From Malurus cyaneus samueli (taxonomy: Eukaryota > Chordata > Aves > Passeriformes > Maluridae), in the NCBI GenBank assembly GCA_009741485.1, contig CM019217.1, forward strand, positions 33,861,485 through 33,925,484: a stretch of DNA of 64,000 nucleotides. Direction: 5' to 3'. The first letter of the stretch is position 1, and each line of letters begins with the position of its first letter. A model generated the notes under the pieces. That model ran no database searches and had not been told where the DNA came from. It saw nothing but the letters and a program-made list of their open reading frames with translations. The position numbers were made by a program, and so were the translations under genes. Below, piece by piece: positions 24,457 through 37,500 of this stretch.

Positions 24457-24711
24457 CCTCGCCCTCCCATAGCGTTATTTCCCGCGCGTGTTTTCCGCGC
24501 TGCTTTCCCGGGCATCCGGGCATCTGCCCCACCAGCAAGGGGGGCAGGGCGCTTGCAGAGCAGTGGGGGAAGCTGTCTGTGCTATGACTGGCTGCCAGGC
24601 AACACCTCCTGAGGGACAGAGCTCCCAGAAAGCACACTACTCCCGGAAGCCATCTTTTACCTCGTGGAACATATGTTGAGGCATGAATAAGAATCAGACT
24701 GGTCTCTGTCA

Positions 24712-24716
24712 GATGC
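24712..24716. repeat. Target-site duplication, right copy (GATGC)
   Basis: Second copy of GATGC, directly after the CTGTCA end of the minus-strand LTR. A 5 bp match has a modest chance of being coincidental, but it coincides with TG/CA ends. Confidence 0.6.
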
Positions 24717-27700
24717 CAAGGCCAAACAAAAATTTAGCCAAAAAAAAGTCTTAAAATCTTTTGTGTGTGTGCCAAAGAAACAAGTTGTTAGAAATCCTTC
24801 CAGTGGGCTCAACAGTGACTTGCAATCAGAGCAAGGTGAGATGGTTACTGAGGGGCAGAATTGTCATCCTTAGGCAGGGGCTCTTGCTTGAAATTGCTGA
24901 TTGCATCAGCTTTCCTCCCTGCACCCCCAGTGCATGTTAAAGGGGCTCAGTGAAGAATCTTGAAACTCCCGAGTGTTACACAGGGACTGAGGAAAGATGT
25001 AGTTTTAGTTTGTAGAGTCATCAAATACCTGCGTTGTCATACCTGCGTTGTCAGCGTCTGCAACATAATTATCAAATGCGTTATCCATGCATTTCAGAAG
25101 AGACTATGATTGTAATTGTTGTTATCTTTGGTGTTAAATAATTTACTTTTGTAACATGTTACCTACCACTGCAATTTTGCATTATTTTGTGATTTTGTCC
25201 ATAATTTTACTTGGAAAACTGATGATCAAGGAGCCTGGCCCTGTAAAGTTGGCATGCCTGTGTTGTTAGGTGGTTCTTCTCTATGCCCTTGTTCTTCAGT
25301 GGGTTTTTTTGTCTTGATAAAAAACTATTGGATGACCTTTTTTCCAGAAAAATTAAATGAAGAGGGTTTTCATTCCTCATTCAGACTGAGGATTATATTT
25401 TCTGTTTATACTGAGTCATTATATCTAGGGAAGGCTAATGCTGTCTTATATATGCCACTAAGAACAAGGAGAAGAAACTTAGACTGCAAAGGAAAATTTC
25501 CAGGACGAAGTTGGTCAAATGTGTGTTAGTATGATGAAAAGTGCATGAAAATGACAGCATCTAATCAGGGGTTTAGTTTTAAATTGGATTTGTGGGGCTG
25601 AAGTCTAACATTATTTGCTATATTAATTTTAAATTTATGTATATTTTATTGACCTTTCTTTTAAAAAACAAATCTTAGTTCACTTTAGGATTTGCAAAAT
25701 AATTTTCAGAATCGTTATCCTGCATATCAAAGTTACTGCTTTTTATTAAACAAATGAACAAACAATAGTGGAGTGCAATTTTTCTGAATGCTTACAATTC
25801 ACAATATTAATGTTACTAACTTTTACAATACTGAAGTATTAATTTTTTAAAATTTATTTTGAAGTTTTATTTTATTTTACCTGTAGAGTATATATTTGAT
25901 ATGGAAAGACTTTCCTAAAAAATAAACATCTTCAAGATGCCAGGATAGTTCTACATTTTTTTGTACAAGTGAAGCTTACAGATCCGTTTTATATCTGCAA
26001 CAGAAGAATATGATTTGCCTCTATACTTGAAACTAATTAGATCAAATATTTCAGATATGTATTTTTTTTAGTATCTGTAGTTTGTCTGTTCAGAGTATTA
26101 CTGCCCACAGAAAAGTACACTTTCTCATGCTTGCTTAATCACTTTAATATAGTTAAGGTGCAGCCTTCAGTGATTAGCATGGTATTTCTCGTTTCCTAGA
26201 GACCAAGTGCTAAGTCTATTAGACATTTCCTGCTATTCTTTTGAATTGTAAATACTATTCTTGCAAATTGAAAAGGCCAGTGTAGGGAGATATTCATGCA
26301 ATTTCCTATCTATTAAAGATGTAGATTCGAGAATGGACAAATAATAAAATGCAGTTTTTCATAGAAATTAAGACACACTAAAGATGGAATTAACTCTCAA
26401 GCATTCACAGGGATCAGCTATTCGGATTCCCAGCACCAATTATTTTCCTTTTCTCATCATCTGTTTGAAGGAAATATCAGCACATAACTAAAGAAAAGGG
26501 TGAAATCCTGGTCTCTGTGATACTGGAGGAAAGTTTGTACTAGCCCTTTTTAGCATCAGTGAAATTATTCTGTGACATCAGTGAGTTCAGAATTTGGTCT
26601 CCTGCTTTATCTTATAGTAACTGCTTCAGTATACAAATGCAGGTGTTGTAATTCTTAAATTAAGTGATTTGGCTTGTATTTGGAATAGGAACCAGTAGGA
26701 ACACAGAGAGCTTACAATATACACTGAGCAATCTGTACACTGTTTGTGAGAATTCATGTTTATAGCTGGATACAGCTGATTTTGGGGCAGGGGAGAATAG
26801 CACAAAAAGGAGCAGGAGGTGGAAAAAAAAGAAAAACATTCAGGGAATGTGTGAGGTGGGAGAGTGAAACGACACAATCTACTGAATGTTAGCTCTCTGT
26901 GTCAGCCCAAAGAGGACGAGGACCACCCATGGGGAGGACAAGTGAGCCTAACCTTTTCTTAAAATTCTGGCTGCCTTTGAAATGCACTATTCTGTAAAGC
27001 AGCTGCAGAAAAAGTATTAACCAGGCTCGAAAGCAGGTGTAAACTTCATGCTATCCAGACTCCAAATGCATCCTGGCAGCTGTATTTGTATGTGTTGATC
27101 TAGAACACATGACGTGCATTTGACTTGGTTAAAATTTGCTGGCGTAGCAGGGGCTTGCCAGGTCCTCTAGCATTTCAGAAGGGCAGGTGGTAGCTGTGGC
27201 ACTTCTTTCCTTAAGATTTCTGTCAGGAAATAATGGAATATCATTACAGCTTAGCTTGTACAGCAATAGTTTCTGAATATATAGCAATATTTTCTGAATT
27301 TACTTGCTTCCTGAACATGAAGCCTCAGATACTTTGACATGAATGCTCACCACATCTGGTATGATTTTTTTTTTCTTTTTTTTTCTGGCTTGACTGTTTA
27401 AAGTCATTCCCTTCTCCAGGCAGAGTTTTGAATGCTTTGCATCATTATACCTTTGTGGCTGAATGTCCTGCAGAGACTACAAGAATCTAAATCAACTTCA
27501 GATGGCTTGCCAAGAGGCTTTTAGGCAAAGTGCATGATCTGGCTCCATGTTGGAGAGAGTATGGCTGTAGCATAAGCACAGAGGGACATGACTGTATTGT
27601 ACTCACTGTCTTACAAAGAGAGTATTTGTTGGAATAATTTCAAAACAACTCACTTTGGTCAGGATCATTTTCTGCTGCCTGTGGGTTTTTACCTGACTGG

Positions 27701-28174
27701 AACCAAAAGAAGTTGGGATAGCAACAACATTGCTTTTCCTCATGCACAAGAATTTGGCTTATTTTGCACTTCTTTTGGCTTCTAGGCAGTCCTCAAGAAA
27801 GTGTAAGGCAATACTTGTGCTGCAGTAAAGAAAAGTTGCAGGTGCAGCTGTGTTTTCCTTTCAAGGGTTTTGACACTGAAAGCAACTCCTTTCTTTCTCT
27901 CACTCATAATGGGTGTGCTTTGTTCTCAGAAACAAATGTTGTCGAGTTTACAGAGTAAGAATGTTGTTTTCTTTATCCAGAGACTGGCTGTGAGGCCTGG
28001 TTTGGTGATGTCAATAGTTCTCTCTTCAAAAGCTCTTCCGTTGCTGGAAGTGGTGGAATGGTGTCTCCTTGTAGCTCCCCTCTGCTGTGGAGGGAGAGGG
28101 GCTAGAAAAGGGAAGGCATTCAGGAAGGGTCAGGCTTTTCATTGACAGAAGGGCTTGCTAAGTGACTGATAAAA

Positions 28175-28212
28175 GCCCTATATATATATATAGATATAGA
28201 TATATAGATGTA
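28175..28212. repeat. TA/GATA-type microsatellite
   Basis: A (TA)n run is followed by degenerate TAGATATAGATATA repeats. It is a simple sequence repeat, probably variable in length. Confidence 0.85.
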
Positions 28213-28420
28213 TACAGAGGTATATCAGCTCACAGCCTTTTCCACTTGTACAAGATAACACACTTTAAAATAACATCTTTGCACTTGTTAATAAGGCTTT
28301 CCATGCATTGAATAGTATGGATCTGTAAGCTCTATAGGCCAGTAAGTAATTTTAGAAAGTAGGCAAGGCAGACAAAGAGAGAAAAATGTTTTTAGTGTGT
28401 TGTGTCCTGCATCAAAATTT

Positions 28421-28466
28421 TCATGTGTGTACATGCTGTTTGACTGCATGTACGTGTGCATGTGTT
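28421..28466. other. Z-DNA-prone tract with 8 bp hairpin
   Basis: GTACATGC (28429-28436) and GCATGTAC (28446-28453) are perfect inverted copies around a nine-base loop. They sit within alternating purine-pyrimidine runs (TGTGTGTACATGC and GCATGTACGTGTGCATGTG). Such sequence favours Z-DNA and cruciform forms. It is a structural prediction only. Confidence 0.65.
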
Positions 28467-31400
28467 TTACTGCTGAGTTATTTGGATTATTACCTCATTT
28501 GAAAGTAAACGGGTTTTCATCCAAGGTTTTTTTAGGAGGAAGGGCAAAGTAAGGTGTGGAAGAACTCTTGCCAAAGACATCTTGATGAACGAGTCGGAGG
28601 TACTGCAATAAAACCAACACCTTAATTCCACTATTTTTGTTTTTAAAAGATTGTTATACATTGCTACTGCTATATTATGACTGGCTTTTTGGTAATAACA
28701 AGTGATATAACTTATATTAAGTAATGTGAAATCTAACAATACTTGTATCAGCACCAAGGTTAAAAAAAATTACCAGTAAAAATTGTGATTTTTTTATGCC
28801 TCACCTTTTGAGATATCTGTAAACTGGTTTTTTGCCCTGTGCTTTTTTTTTTTTCTTAAGAATGTGCGTAGGTGAGTCAGGTAAATTGACAAGGAGTTCT
28901 GGATTTTTGGCTACAGCCTGAAGCTGCAAGGTTAACAGAAAATGTTATGACTCTGAAATAACAATAGAGCACTTTTATTATGGCATGTTGAGAAAAGTGT
29001 ATGAATAAACATTTGTGTAGACTGTGTTCTTGTAGATGTTTGGGGCTGTGTTTGAAGTGGAAAATACGGTCTCAACTAGTTGCTTGCAGTAAATCTGGTC
29101 TTAATAAATCAGTGCTCTGAGTGACACATAATTCAAAATTAGAGCAGCTGGAAGGCAGTTAGAATGGACTGCTTCTTATCTTTTGCTGAGAAAAGAGATC
29201 TTTTTTTTTTTCTCCTATTCTTTTTCTCACAAAAACCTTTTAAACTTTTAATATGTTTATTTATTTTATTCACAAGAATAGGAAGCGTGTTGTAGGGTTA
29301 CTTGTCAGTAACTGCCACCAAAAAAAAAGTGAAAAACTAAACCAAATTGAAACAACATTTCAATGGAAAACCAGAACAGTTTGTTTCCCCATTTTTAAAA
29401 TAATCCTACAGTTTTGTTTTTTCAAAGCAAGCCTTTGAAATACTTTTCACTTTCTGACCCCAGATGTGTTCAGAGCAACTGTAATTTGTATTACCATCTC
29501 ACATTGGAATATCCTAGCATTAAAGAATATTTTCTTTTTCCCATACATGACAGCCAAGATATGCTGGCAGTAAAATAACTATTATTATGTGAAAATCATC
29601 AGCTATTGTGTGTTTCATAGATGGTAATTCCTGCCTGATAAGAACCTCTTTCTGCATGATCCCCGTTGAGGAATCATTCAGAGAGCTCTACTAAAATTTG
29701 TGTGATTCCTGCTCCATACTGACCCTGATAATTGCAAGAAAGTTGAATTTGTATAATTAAGATTTCAAATGGGATGGCATTAGGTGTGTCTGGCTGCAGA
29801 AAGTAGGGCAGCAAGGTAGTTTGCAAGCAACTGTGAAAGATGATTAAGACAAGGACCTACCTTACTAGATCTTGATAAGCATTAAATAAAGGCTCACTAC
29901 ATCAGTTATGTTGCAATAATGGTATTCTGAAATCCTTTCACAAAGATGTTTGCACAGATAATGTAGGCTTTCTCTCCTCTGTTTGTCTAACAATTGGGTG
30001 ATCTTTCTCAGTAAAAAGGCAAAGAATACAATACAAACTGGATAGGGCCGAGATGGTCATGTTGAGTGACATAACTGATCACCTGCACAGAGAAATGAAA
30101 AATATTCCATCCTTCCATAGATATGACTGAGCTGTTTCTGATAGGAGGTTAAGTGATAATGAAGTAAATCTAGAGAAAGAATCACAGGCAAAAGCCAGTT
30201 TTGAGATGTTTCTTTTCAAGTAAGAAGGGAATAGAGAGGGAGAGGAGGTTTAGCTACCTCCAGCTGAAGATGAATGGAATGTGCATTATGCTGCCACTAT
30301 ACAATTTAATTACTTCATTTTTTTTTTTATTTAGAAAGCTCCATAAAAGCACGCCACAAACATGGTTGAGATTTAGATTTTTCTATCCAAATCTACTTTG
30401 AAAACAAAATGCCTTGCTTGTACAGGATACCCATCTTTGTCTCTATTTCTATTTGGATGTAATTTTGTCATATCTATTTTTGCTCTAATTAAAAAAAAAA
30501 AAGTCTGTTTGTATGCTTTAAGTAAACTGATGCTTTTAGTGTTAAATAGAAATGGTACAGCCTAATCCCCTAAATGGGTACTTACAAAATTTATAGATAA
30601 TGACTGAATAAAGTAAAATCCTTTTCTTTATTTCCTTCTTGATAATTGTGGGGAAAGACCTACAGAAATGCAAAGAATGGCATTCTCATGGCTGACTTCT
30701 GGAATGAAAAAGGATGAAATGATGGAATTCTGGGGTCTTTCTACTGACCTCATCTGAGCTTCACTCCCATTTCCTGTAGACTGCACACTGTGGTAGGAGG
30801 CAAACTGAAGCTGTTTAGCAGAAAGGGTTATATAGTTTAGTATTTTTGGTATCTCTGGGTTATGGGAGAGGCCCTGGAATTAGCTGTGGTGGTTTAAGGA
30901 CAGTTAAAGCCTTTGTGCTGACCTGAGAAAGGAGACCTGTTTGCTCTTACAGCTCAATTTTTTGATGGTTACAGCTCTGTGTTTTTAGAAGACTGATGGG
31001 AAATATGTGAGTTTGTTCTAGTGTGTATTTCAGTAGTCATCCTTGCTGGTAAGCGTATTTCCAGCTTTATTTGATAAGCTCAGTTGTACCAAATGTATCT
31101 AATTCAAAATCTTCCTATGAAAGAGGAGAGCAGGTCCACATGAAAGAAGAGCATCAGTATCTTGCAGTCAGGCAGTTCTCTATTTATTACTTAGAGCTTT
31201 CCAGGCTGATACAAAGTTATTTACTTTCTAAAGATTTTTAACTCTAAGAAATAAGAAAGCATGTTGTATTGTTCTTGTAGCTGTCATGGATTTGGAATTT
31301 CTGCATAACTGTGGTTATGGCTTCTGGTTGTGATGAAAGCACTGACATGTTCAGTGGCTGCAAGTACATTAGTCCTGTTTGTCAGCTTGCCTAGATCACT

Positions 31401-32363
31401 GTGTCCTTCCTGATGCTATTCTCAGTTTGATGTAAAACCTGCTCAGTTTTCTGAGCCAGCTGTGCTTGCACATGTTCTCTGTTGTATTTAGGAAACAGGA
31501 AGAAACCTGACACACGGTTGATTAGGAATGGTTGCTTGTAATGCTAAGGACACTAGTAGCCAAAACCAGTTTACTTTCAAGGTATTTTTTTCTGAAAAAT
31601 CTGAGTTAAATTGACAAATTGTCTTTTTTTTTTTTTTAAGAAAACATGATTTTAAATTTTATGGACTGTGATACAGCTGTGCTTCTTTTGTCTTTACAAA
31701 GCCAAGGTTCTTTCCACAAACCTGTTATAAGTCAAAGAGCGGATAAGAACTTAACAGAATGGCACTGAGGCTGGTCTTAGCAGGCTCAGAGGCTTTCAGA
31801 TTTCAATGCCTGTAGTACAGCCACTCATGTTTTCCCACTTCGTTCAACATATGTATTTGGGCACTGCTTTGGGATGAAAGAACCTGAAGAATAAACTTTC
31901 TCTGACATCTGCAGAAGGGTAGTAGTTGTAACTCATGACAGAGATCAGCGGTGGGACAGGAGGTTTGTATTGTGTCCTCTTTTCCTGCTGCCAGTCATTT
32001 ACTTTTTATAGGCTTTAAATTTTAAAATAAAAATGATTGCACATTATAAGCACTTCCTTTGAAGTATAAAAATGTCTTTTGAAACAAAGTAAACCAATCC
32101 TATGGCTGATTTAGTTTAAACATTCCACTGGGGTAGCTTTATATTAGGACTTGATTCATTTGCATCACAACTCTTAACTGCCATTTAAACTAATTTTCCT
32201 ATTAACAAATCCAAATGATAGCTCCCAGGCCAGCCTTCAGAAAAGGCCTGAGATGAGCCTACTTAAATGTGCTTACTTTAGAAGGGCTGTTTTTCTTAAA
32301 TGACCTTATTCTTGTAGGTATCTCAAGAGTGAAATAATTTTTGAAAGAACTTGTAACTAAATT

Positions 32364-32416
32364 TTAAACAATGTTGGAGGTCCCCCTCTAGCCCAATATT
32401 CTATGACTGATTCTAT
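32364..32416 (+). mobile_element. CR1 LINE 3' end fragment
   Basis: TTGGAGGTCCCCCTCTAGCC followed by CAATATTCTATGACTGATTCTATGA-like sequence matches the last 50 bases of an avian CR1, with its ATTCTATGATTCTATGA tail. It is diverged and severely 5'-truncated. It lies about 225 bp upstream of the LTR at 32.64 kb. Confidence 0.75.
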
Positions 32417-32641
32417 GAATATTCAGACAAACATACTGTCAAGTCTATTTTCTAAACCTATGCTATTTTATTTCTTCTTGTAGCTAAACACATTTCTTTT
32501 TTCATTCTTAGTACTTGTGTGGGGTCTCATGGGATGGAACTGATTTTCTTCATGCAGCCCATATGGTGCTATGCTCTAGATTTGTCACCAAAACTGTGCT
32601 GATATATCACTGATAATTTTACTATTGCTTATTCATGTGCA

Positions 32642-33057
32642 AAGTGAGGCTTTCTCTGCTTCTCCCTTTGTCCGACAGGAATGGGCTGAGGGTGGGCAAG
32701 AAGCTGGAGGGGCAAGAAGCATTGGGACAGCTGACTTGAACTGGCCCAAGGGCTATTCCATGCCATGGCAGCATGCTCAGCAATCACATTGGCAGGAGGG
32801 AGCTTGTCCAAGGTAACCTTTGCTGTAGGAATGTCTGGGCATCAGTCTGCTTGCGGGAGGCTGTGAGTGATTGTCTTTGCATCACTTGGGGTTTTTTTTA
32901 AATTAGGTTTTGGGTTTCTTTACATTTTAAACTGTCTTTATCTTCACCTGTGAGTTTTCTTCACTTTCATTTTTCCAGCTCTGTCCCCCATCCCACTGCA
33001 GTGAGTAATCAAACAACTGGATGGTGTTCAGCTGCTGGCTGGGGTCAACCCACCACA
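32642..33057 (+). mobile_element. Degraded ERVL-like LTR
   Basis: From about 32665 on, the order of landmarks follows the chicken GGERVL-type LTR as I remember it: GGGACAGCTGACTTGAACTG, GGCCCAAGGGCTATTCCATG, ATGCTCAGCAAT, TTTAAACTGTCTTTATCTTC, a CTGTCCCCCATCCCACTG-like segment, and the end GGCTGGGGTCAACCCACCACA at 33057. The usual ATTAAA poly(A) signal is decayed to TTTAAA. GTGCA follows the right end (33058-33062) and also occurs at 32637-32641, a possible 5 bp duplication, but the left end lacks a clean TG. No internal retroviral sequence adjoins it. Likely an old solo LTR; orientation is inferred from the poly(A)-like site and the family layout. Confidence 0.75.
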
Positions 33058-34495
33058 GTGCATGTCAATTAAAAGCTTCTGCATTCTGTTTTTGCAAGGA
33101 TGCTATAATTTTGATGTTACATTGTAGCTTAAAATTTGTAGATTTGTGATCTTTGTACAGAGAGGGGAAGACCCCAATTATAGAAACTAACGTAAGCTCT
33201 CTTTTCTCCAAATCTGAAATCCCTTGATATGGAAAATTTCTTTATGTGGGTAGACAGAAGTAGTGTCAGCTGCAAAAACTTTGCAAGCTTTTGAACAAAC
33301 TGGGGATCTCCTCAGAAATTTCACTATATTTAGTGAAAAAAATTATTATTTGCCAAATGAACTATACGTAGGATATACTTTATTTCTAATTTAATGAATA
33401 TATATATACACATAAGCCAAGATTAATTCTGTCAGTTGATTTGGATTTAGTGTAAAACAAACATGGGCACCAAAACAGTCATAGTGTCTGTGGTTTCATA
33501 TTATATGAAGTCAGTTCAAACACTTTCAAACTTGAGAACAAAGTAATCTTGAATGAGAGGTGTTTGAAATACTAGTCAAAATCTATTCTTGGTTCCTGAG
33601 CTCTCTGCTGCAGTGTTCAGAGGAAAATGTAACTTAATAAGAAGAATGGGTCATTACAGAAGTAAACAAAGGATTCAGGTTACAGCAGAAGTTTCTGAAC
33701 TGCAGTATGTATATCTTTAAATGGGTTGAAGTCTGGCAAGCGTGTCAGCTACAAGTGCTAGCAGTTGTTGCAAATGTAACTGCTGCTGCTACTACTACTG
33801 CTGGAAGAGTTTTAGCAACTCCTGAATGGGTATTTAATATTACAAAATAAGTTCATTAAAGACTGCTGGGCAAATTAAATGGAAAATACATGTGTGAGAA
33901 CAAGAGGCATTAAAACCAAAGAGATAAAAGGCTAACATTCTAGAAACATAAAACTAATCAGTGGGGATTGGGCTGTACAGTAACTTACAGGAGGAGTTCA
34001 GAGAAAAAGTATACTTGTAAAAATTACAGACAAAAAAATCTGTTGTATGTCACAAAAAGAGAGGCAGAGGTGGCGTGCTCATTCTTTATCAAACTTCTAC
34101 TGTTTGCAAAAAAAAAAAAAGATTTAATCAATGGAATAATTTCACCTGTGACAAAAGTGCATCAGAGCTTCACAGGTGGTGCCGGTAACTGTTAAACTTC
34201 AGGTTATTCACTGCACAAACTCAGCCACAGGCACACTGTTCAGCTAGGATGAGCACCTGAAGTACATAAAAAATTAGCTAAAATAATAATACTTTTCCAG
34301 TGAGTGGGAGAAGAAAATTTCCAGTTAGTTTTCTTATTTTTCTTTTAAGATTTCTACTGTTCTCATAAAGATAAAGGAACTACAAGATATCTATTGAATT
34401 AATACAATTCTTTTTCTTCTCTGGTAGGATCTACAGCTGTAACTCAGAATCTTATATAACAGGATGGTTCTATAGTATGCCAAAACTTAGAATAT

Positions 34496-34556
34496 TATAT
34501 AATAATATAAATAATAAATTATATTAATAGCAATATTAATATTAATTAATATAATA
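34496..34556. repeat. A/T-only low-complexity tract
   Basis: Some 60 bases made almost wholly of AATATTA/TAATAATA units. It is a strongly bendable, easily melted tract and a plausible matrix-attachment-type sequence, which is inference. Confidence 0.8.
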
Positions 34557-37500
34557 AGCATGAGGAACAAAGCACTTAAATAAACTGGTTTTGTAATGAT
34601 ACCAATATGCTTCTTTTGTTCTCTCGCCTCTCTTCTATCTCTTTCTGATGCTGGTTATTTTTATGATTGAGCTGTGCCAACTCTTACCTGAGACTGTGAT
34701 TTGTTACTTTTTATTTCTATCATTCTTTTGGTATAAGATGGCAGATTATTATAACTATAAGCAGGAACTATGTGTGTTGCTATTGATTAGCTCAAATAAT
34801 TAGGAAAATCTTAGAAATAGCTTTAAATTTGCCAAGCTTGCAGGTCTGAGGAGCTAGTAGAACAAGAGTTTTCTTTCAGATGCTGCGTATGTGCACATCT
34901 ATCTTCACATTGTATATATGAAATGTGCTATGTACATCAGGAGACTCAACATAATTTGCTATTTATTAAAAAAAACATACTCATTCTTACTGCATAGGCC
35001 TCAGTTATTTATCCATGAGCAAAAATGTCTGAATTTATTTTATGTTGGTATATAAATTAATGTACCAATATAGCAAATTAATATGAACAAATATATTAAG
35101 TTCAAGGTGAGTATTTATATATTTAAAAATGTCTTCATCTTGCCCTTTTTTTCCAGTTTAGGTCACACATTCTAAAGCACAGAGGAATTTTTAAAGTTTG
35201 ACACTAGGAACACCAAGATCTCTTGACGAATATATGCAACCTTGAAAAAAGAAAATCTTTTAGTTTCAGCAGACAAACCCAGCTCACCTGATAAGAAAAA
35301 ATGCTGGATTTTCTCAGTCACAATGTTTGTAATGTTTTTTCTCTAAACCTTCTCCTATGCAAGGTTAGAAATGTGCAAAAATCTATACCATGAAGCATAT
35401 GTAACATGACACAAATCACTCCCACAAGTTTCAGAACAAGATTCCCTAGCACTTAAATGTGATTTTATACCATGCATCCTCTTTTGTATTTTTTCTAATA
35501 GATAGACCCAGTAGAATAGGGTTTGATCTAAGTAATAAAAAAATCTTAACTGTATAAAATCCTCTTATGGTATAGCTATACAATATTGTGATAACATTTA
35601 AAGGAAAACTTATATTTCCCAAAGTTTAGAAATATGCTTTTTGCCTGCCTCACATATTTTCTTAAGTCAGATGCAGCCTCTCACTCTGAGTGGATGCACA
35701 GACAGTATAATTGACCATCCTCAGGGTCAAACCTGCAGGTGCCATAATGCAGTGTCTTGGACAGTAAGGCTTCATTCTTGTTTATGTTGCCTTGTTGATG
35801 GATTAGCCAGATCTTGTCATGGGTTGTGTGCCAAGGGATGCCTTTTGAATCTGATTCCAAAGAAAACAGCAGGCTGTCTAGGTGATGTAAGCTTCTTTCT
35901 GGGGTTTCTTTCTGGTTCTTAGAAATAATAAATGACTGAAACTCAGACATAAAAATATACACACTGCTGTGTGCAACTTAATTTAAATTTTATGTGCCTC
36001 ATATGAAAGAGCTAGATATATAATGTGTTGATTTAATTACCATTTTTTCTCCATCAACATTAAAATTAATATTCTTAATATGATGATATTATATGCAGGT
36101 ACTTGAGGAAGAAGGTATTTTTCAGACCTGAATGAAGACGTAGTTAAGGAAGCTGTTTTCATCAGATTTTCTTTGTCAGCTTTTGACCTTGAATGACCAA
36201 AGTTTATGGCTCTCTTGCCTTTACCCAAGGCTTGGCTTTTCCTTAATGGTACTGCAGAAACCAAAGCTGATCCTTCAAAGTGAAATCCTGGCAGTTGCTG
36301 GGGACAACAAAACTTCAAAAGCATTGGCTCATCTGAGTAAAAAAAGTGGTTTATCCTTTGTTTTTTTTTTTTTTTTTTCTCCCCCTGCCTGGCTTGTTCA
36401 TCGACAATTGTGATTCTTGCAATTCTGGTAGTAGGTATATATTTATTTATTTTTGATACAGCTTTGCAGCCTCTTACTGGCCAAAGTAGACAGCATAAGC
36501 AATTATGAATGGAAGCAAAAAAGTGATTGGGCTCAAGGAATACAAAGACACTTGGTTTATTGGCAGTTGGTTTCTCTTTTGTAAATGTTCATAGACTGTT
36601 TTAGAAATGTACATTATGAAGTTGTAAAAGATCACAGCTATGTGAGCTTAGAGAAGCCTGATAAAAATTACCTGATATTAATCAGATAATATATACTTAT
36701 TAACTGACAAAGATTACCACTTTTCTTTTCCCCTGATGTTTAGGCACAAAATTCTTTATTCACAATCAAACATGAGTTTGCAATTTTAAGAGGAAACTAA
36801 TTGCAGGCAAGCTGAGAGAAAATAGTTTTGACTATCTGTGTACCTTCTTAAGAGGAGGGGATAAGAACTGCTTACCTCTGAAAGCAGCTGCAGGTAGTTT
36901 AACTCTGAGATAAATATGGAAGTAATAGGAGGTGCTAGATGAGGAGGTTTGTAGTGGGCATTGTATTTTTTCTTTACAATCCCTGATGTTAGTATTTGAC
37001 AATGAGAATACTCAGAATGGAAATAAAAATATTACTTGAATTAGAAATGAACTTGAAAGTGGGAGTTTCAGCAACTGCATAAAGGCACCACTGATATTCA
37101 TTTTCCCCAGACCTTTTTAATATAATTCGATCAAATTTTTAAATGGATTGTTACAGCTAAATGTAGTCTTGCTACTGTCCCATGCATTTTATGTTCCTTT
37201 TTTTTCCTTATGAAAATTTTGACTAATATGATGAAAAGAACAGAGAATTTGAAACTGTGTTTTGTAATTTGAATCAATATTATGTTTTAAATTGCCTCCA
37301 ACCAGTGAAACATTCTGGTACTGTTTATAGCATTGAGAGTGGTGGGGGTTTCTCTTTGGAATATCTAAATATGGAATAAATTACTAAAATGGTATCTTTT
37401 CTGGGTGAACTTTTAGGACTAGGTACATCCTTGAAAGTTTATTTCTAAATTGGGATAATTTCATGTTTTCAGATTATTTTTAATTTTTAAAAAGATTGAT

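Larger units (their letters stand above)
23680..24711 (-). mobile_element. GC-rich solo LTR of an endogenous retrovirus
   Basis: On the minus strand the element begins TGACAGAGACCAG (24711) and ends GGGACGGGACA (23680), the TG...CA form of an LTR, with a GATGC duplication on both sides. It holds a TATA box (24447-24456) and an AATAAA (23782-23787) in the right order. This implies U3 of about 290 bp, an R region of about 650 bp and a U5 of about 85 bp. It is CpG-rich, unlike the flanks, which suggests a fairly young insertion. No internal retroviral sequence adjoins either end, so it looks like a solo LTR left by recombination. Open frames of up to 211 codons inside it begin at GTG or TTG, are proline/serine/arginine-rich from GC bias and are not believed to be genes. 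The family name is unknown to me, and the right end rests mainly on the duplication. Confidence 0.72.
24717..32363. other. AT-rich non-coding stretch
   Basis: No supportable gene in about 7.6 kb. Contents seen are a 14 bp tandem duplication at 25025-25053 (ATACCTGCGTTGTC twice), a TA-rich microsatellite near 28175-28212, an alternating purine-pyrimidine tract with hairpin at 28421-28466, and scattered poly-T tracts (27365, 28845, 29201, 30318, 31624). A sequence at about 30884 (TGTGGTGGTTTAAGG) resembles an avian LTR start but nothing after it confirms this. Confidence 0.7.

Noticed and set aside
30884..30960. TGTGGTGGTTTAAGG resembling an avian LTR start
   Set aside because: No matching LTR body, poly(A) signal, CA end or duplication could be followed downstream.
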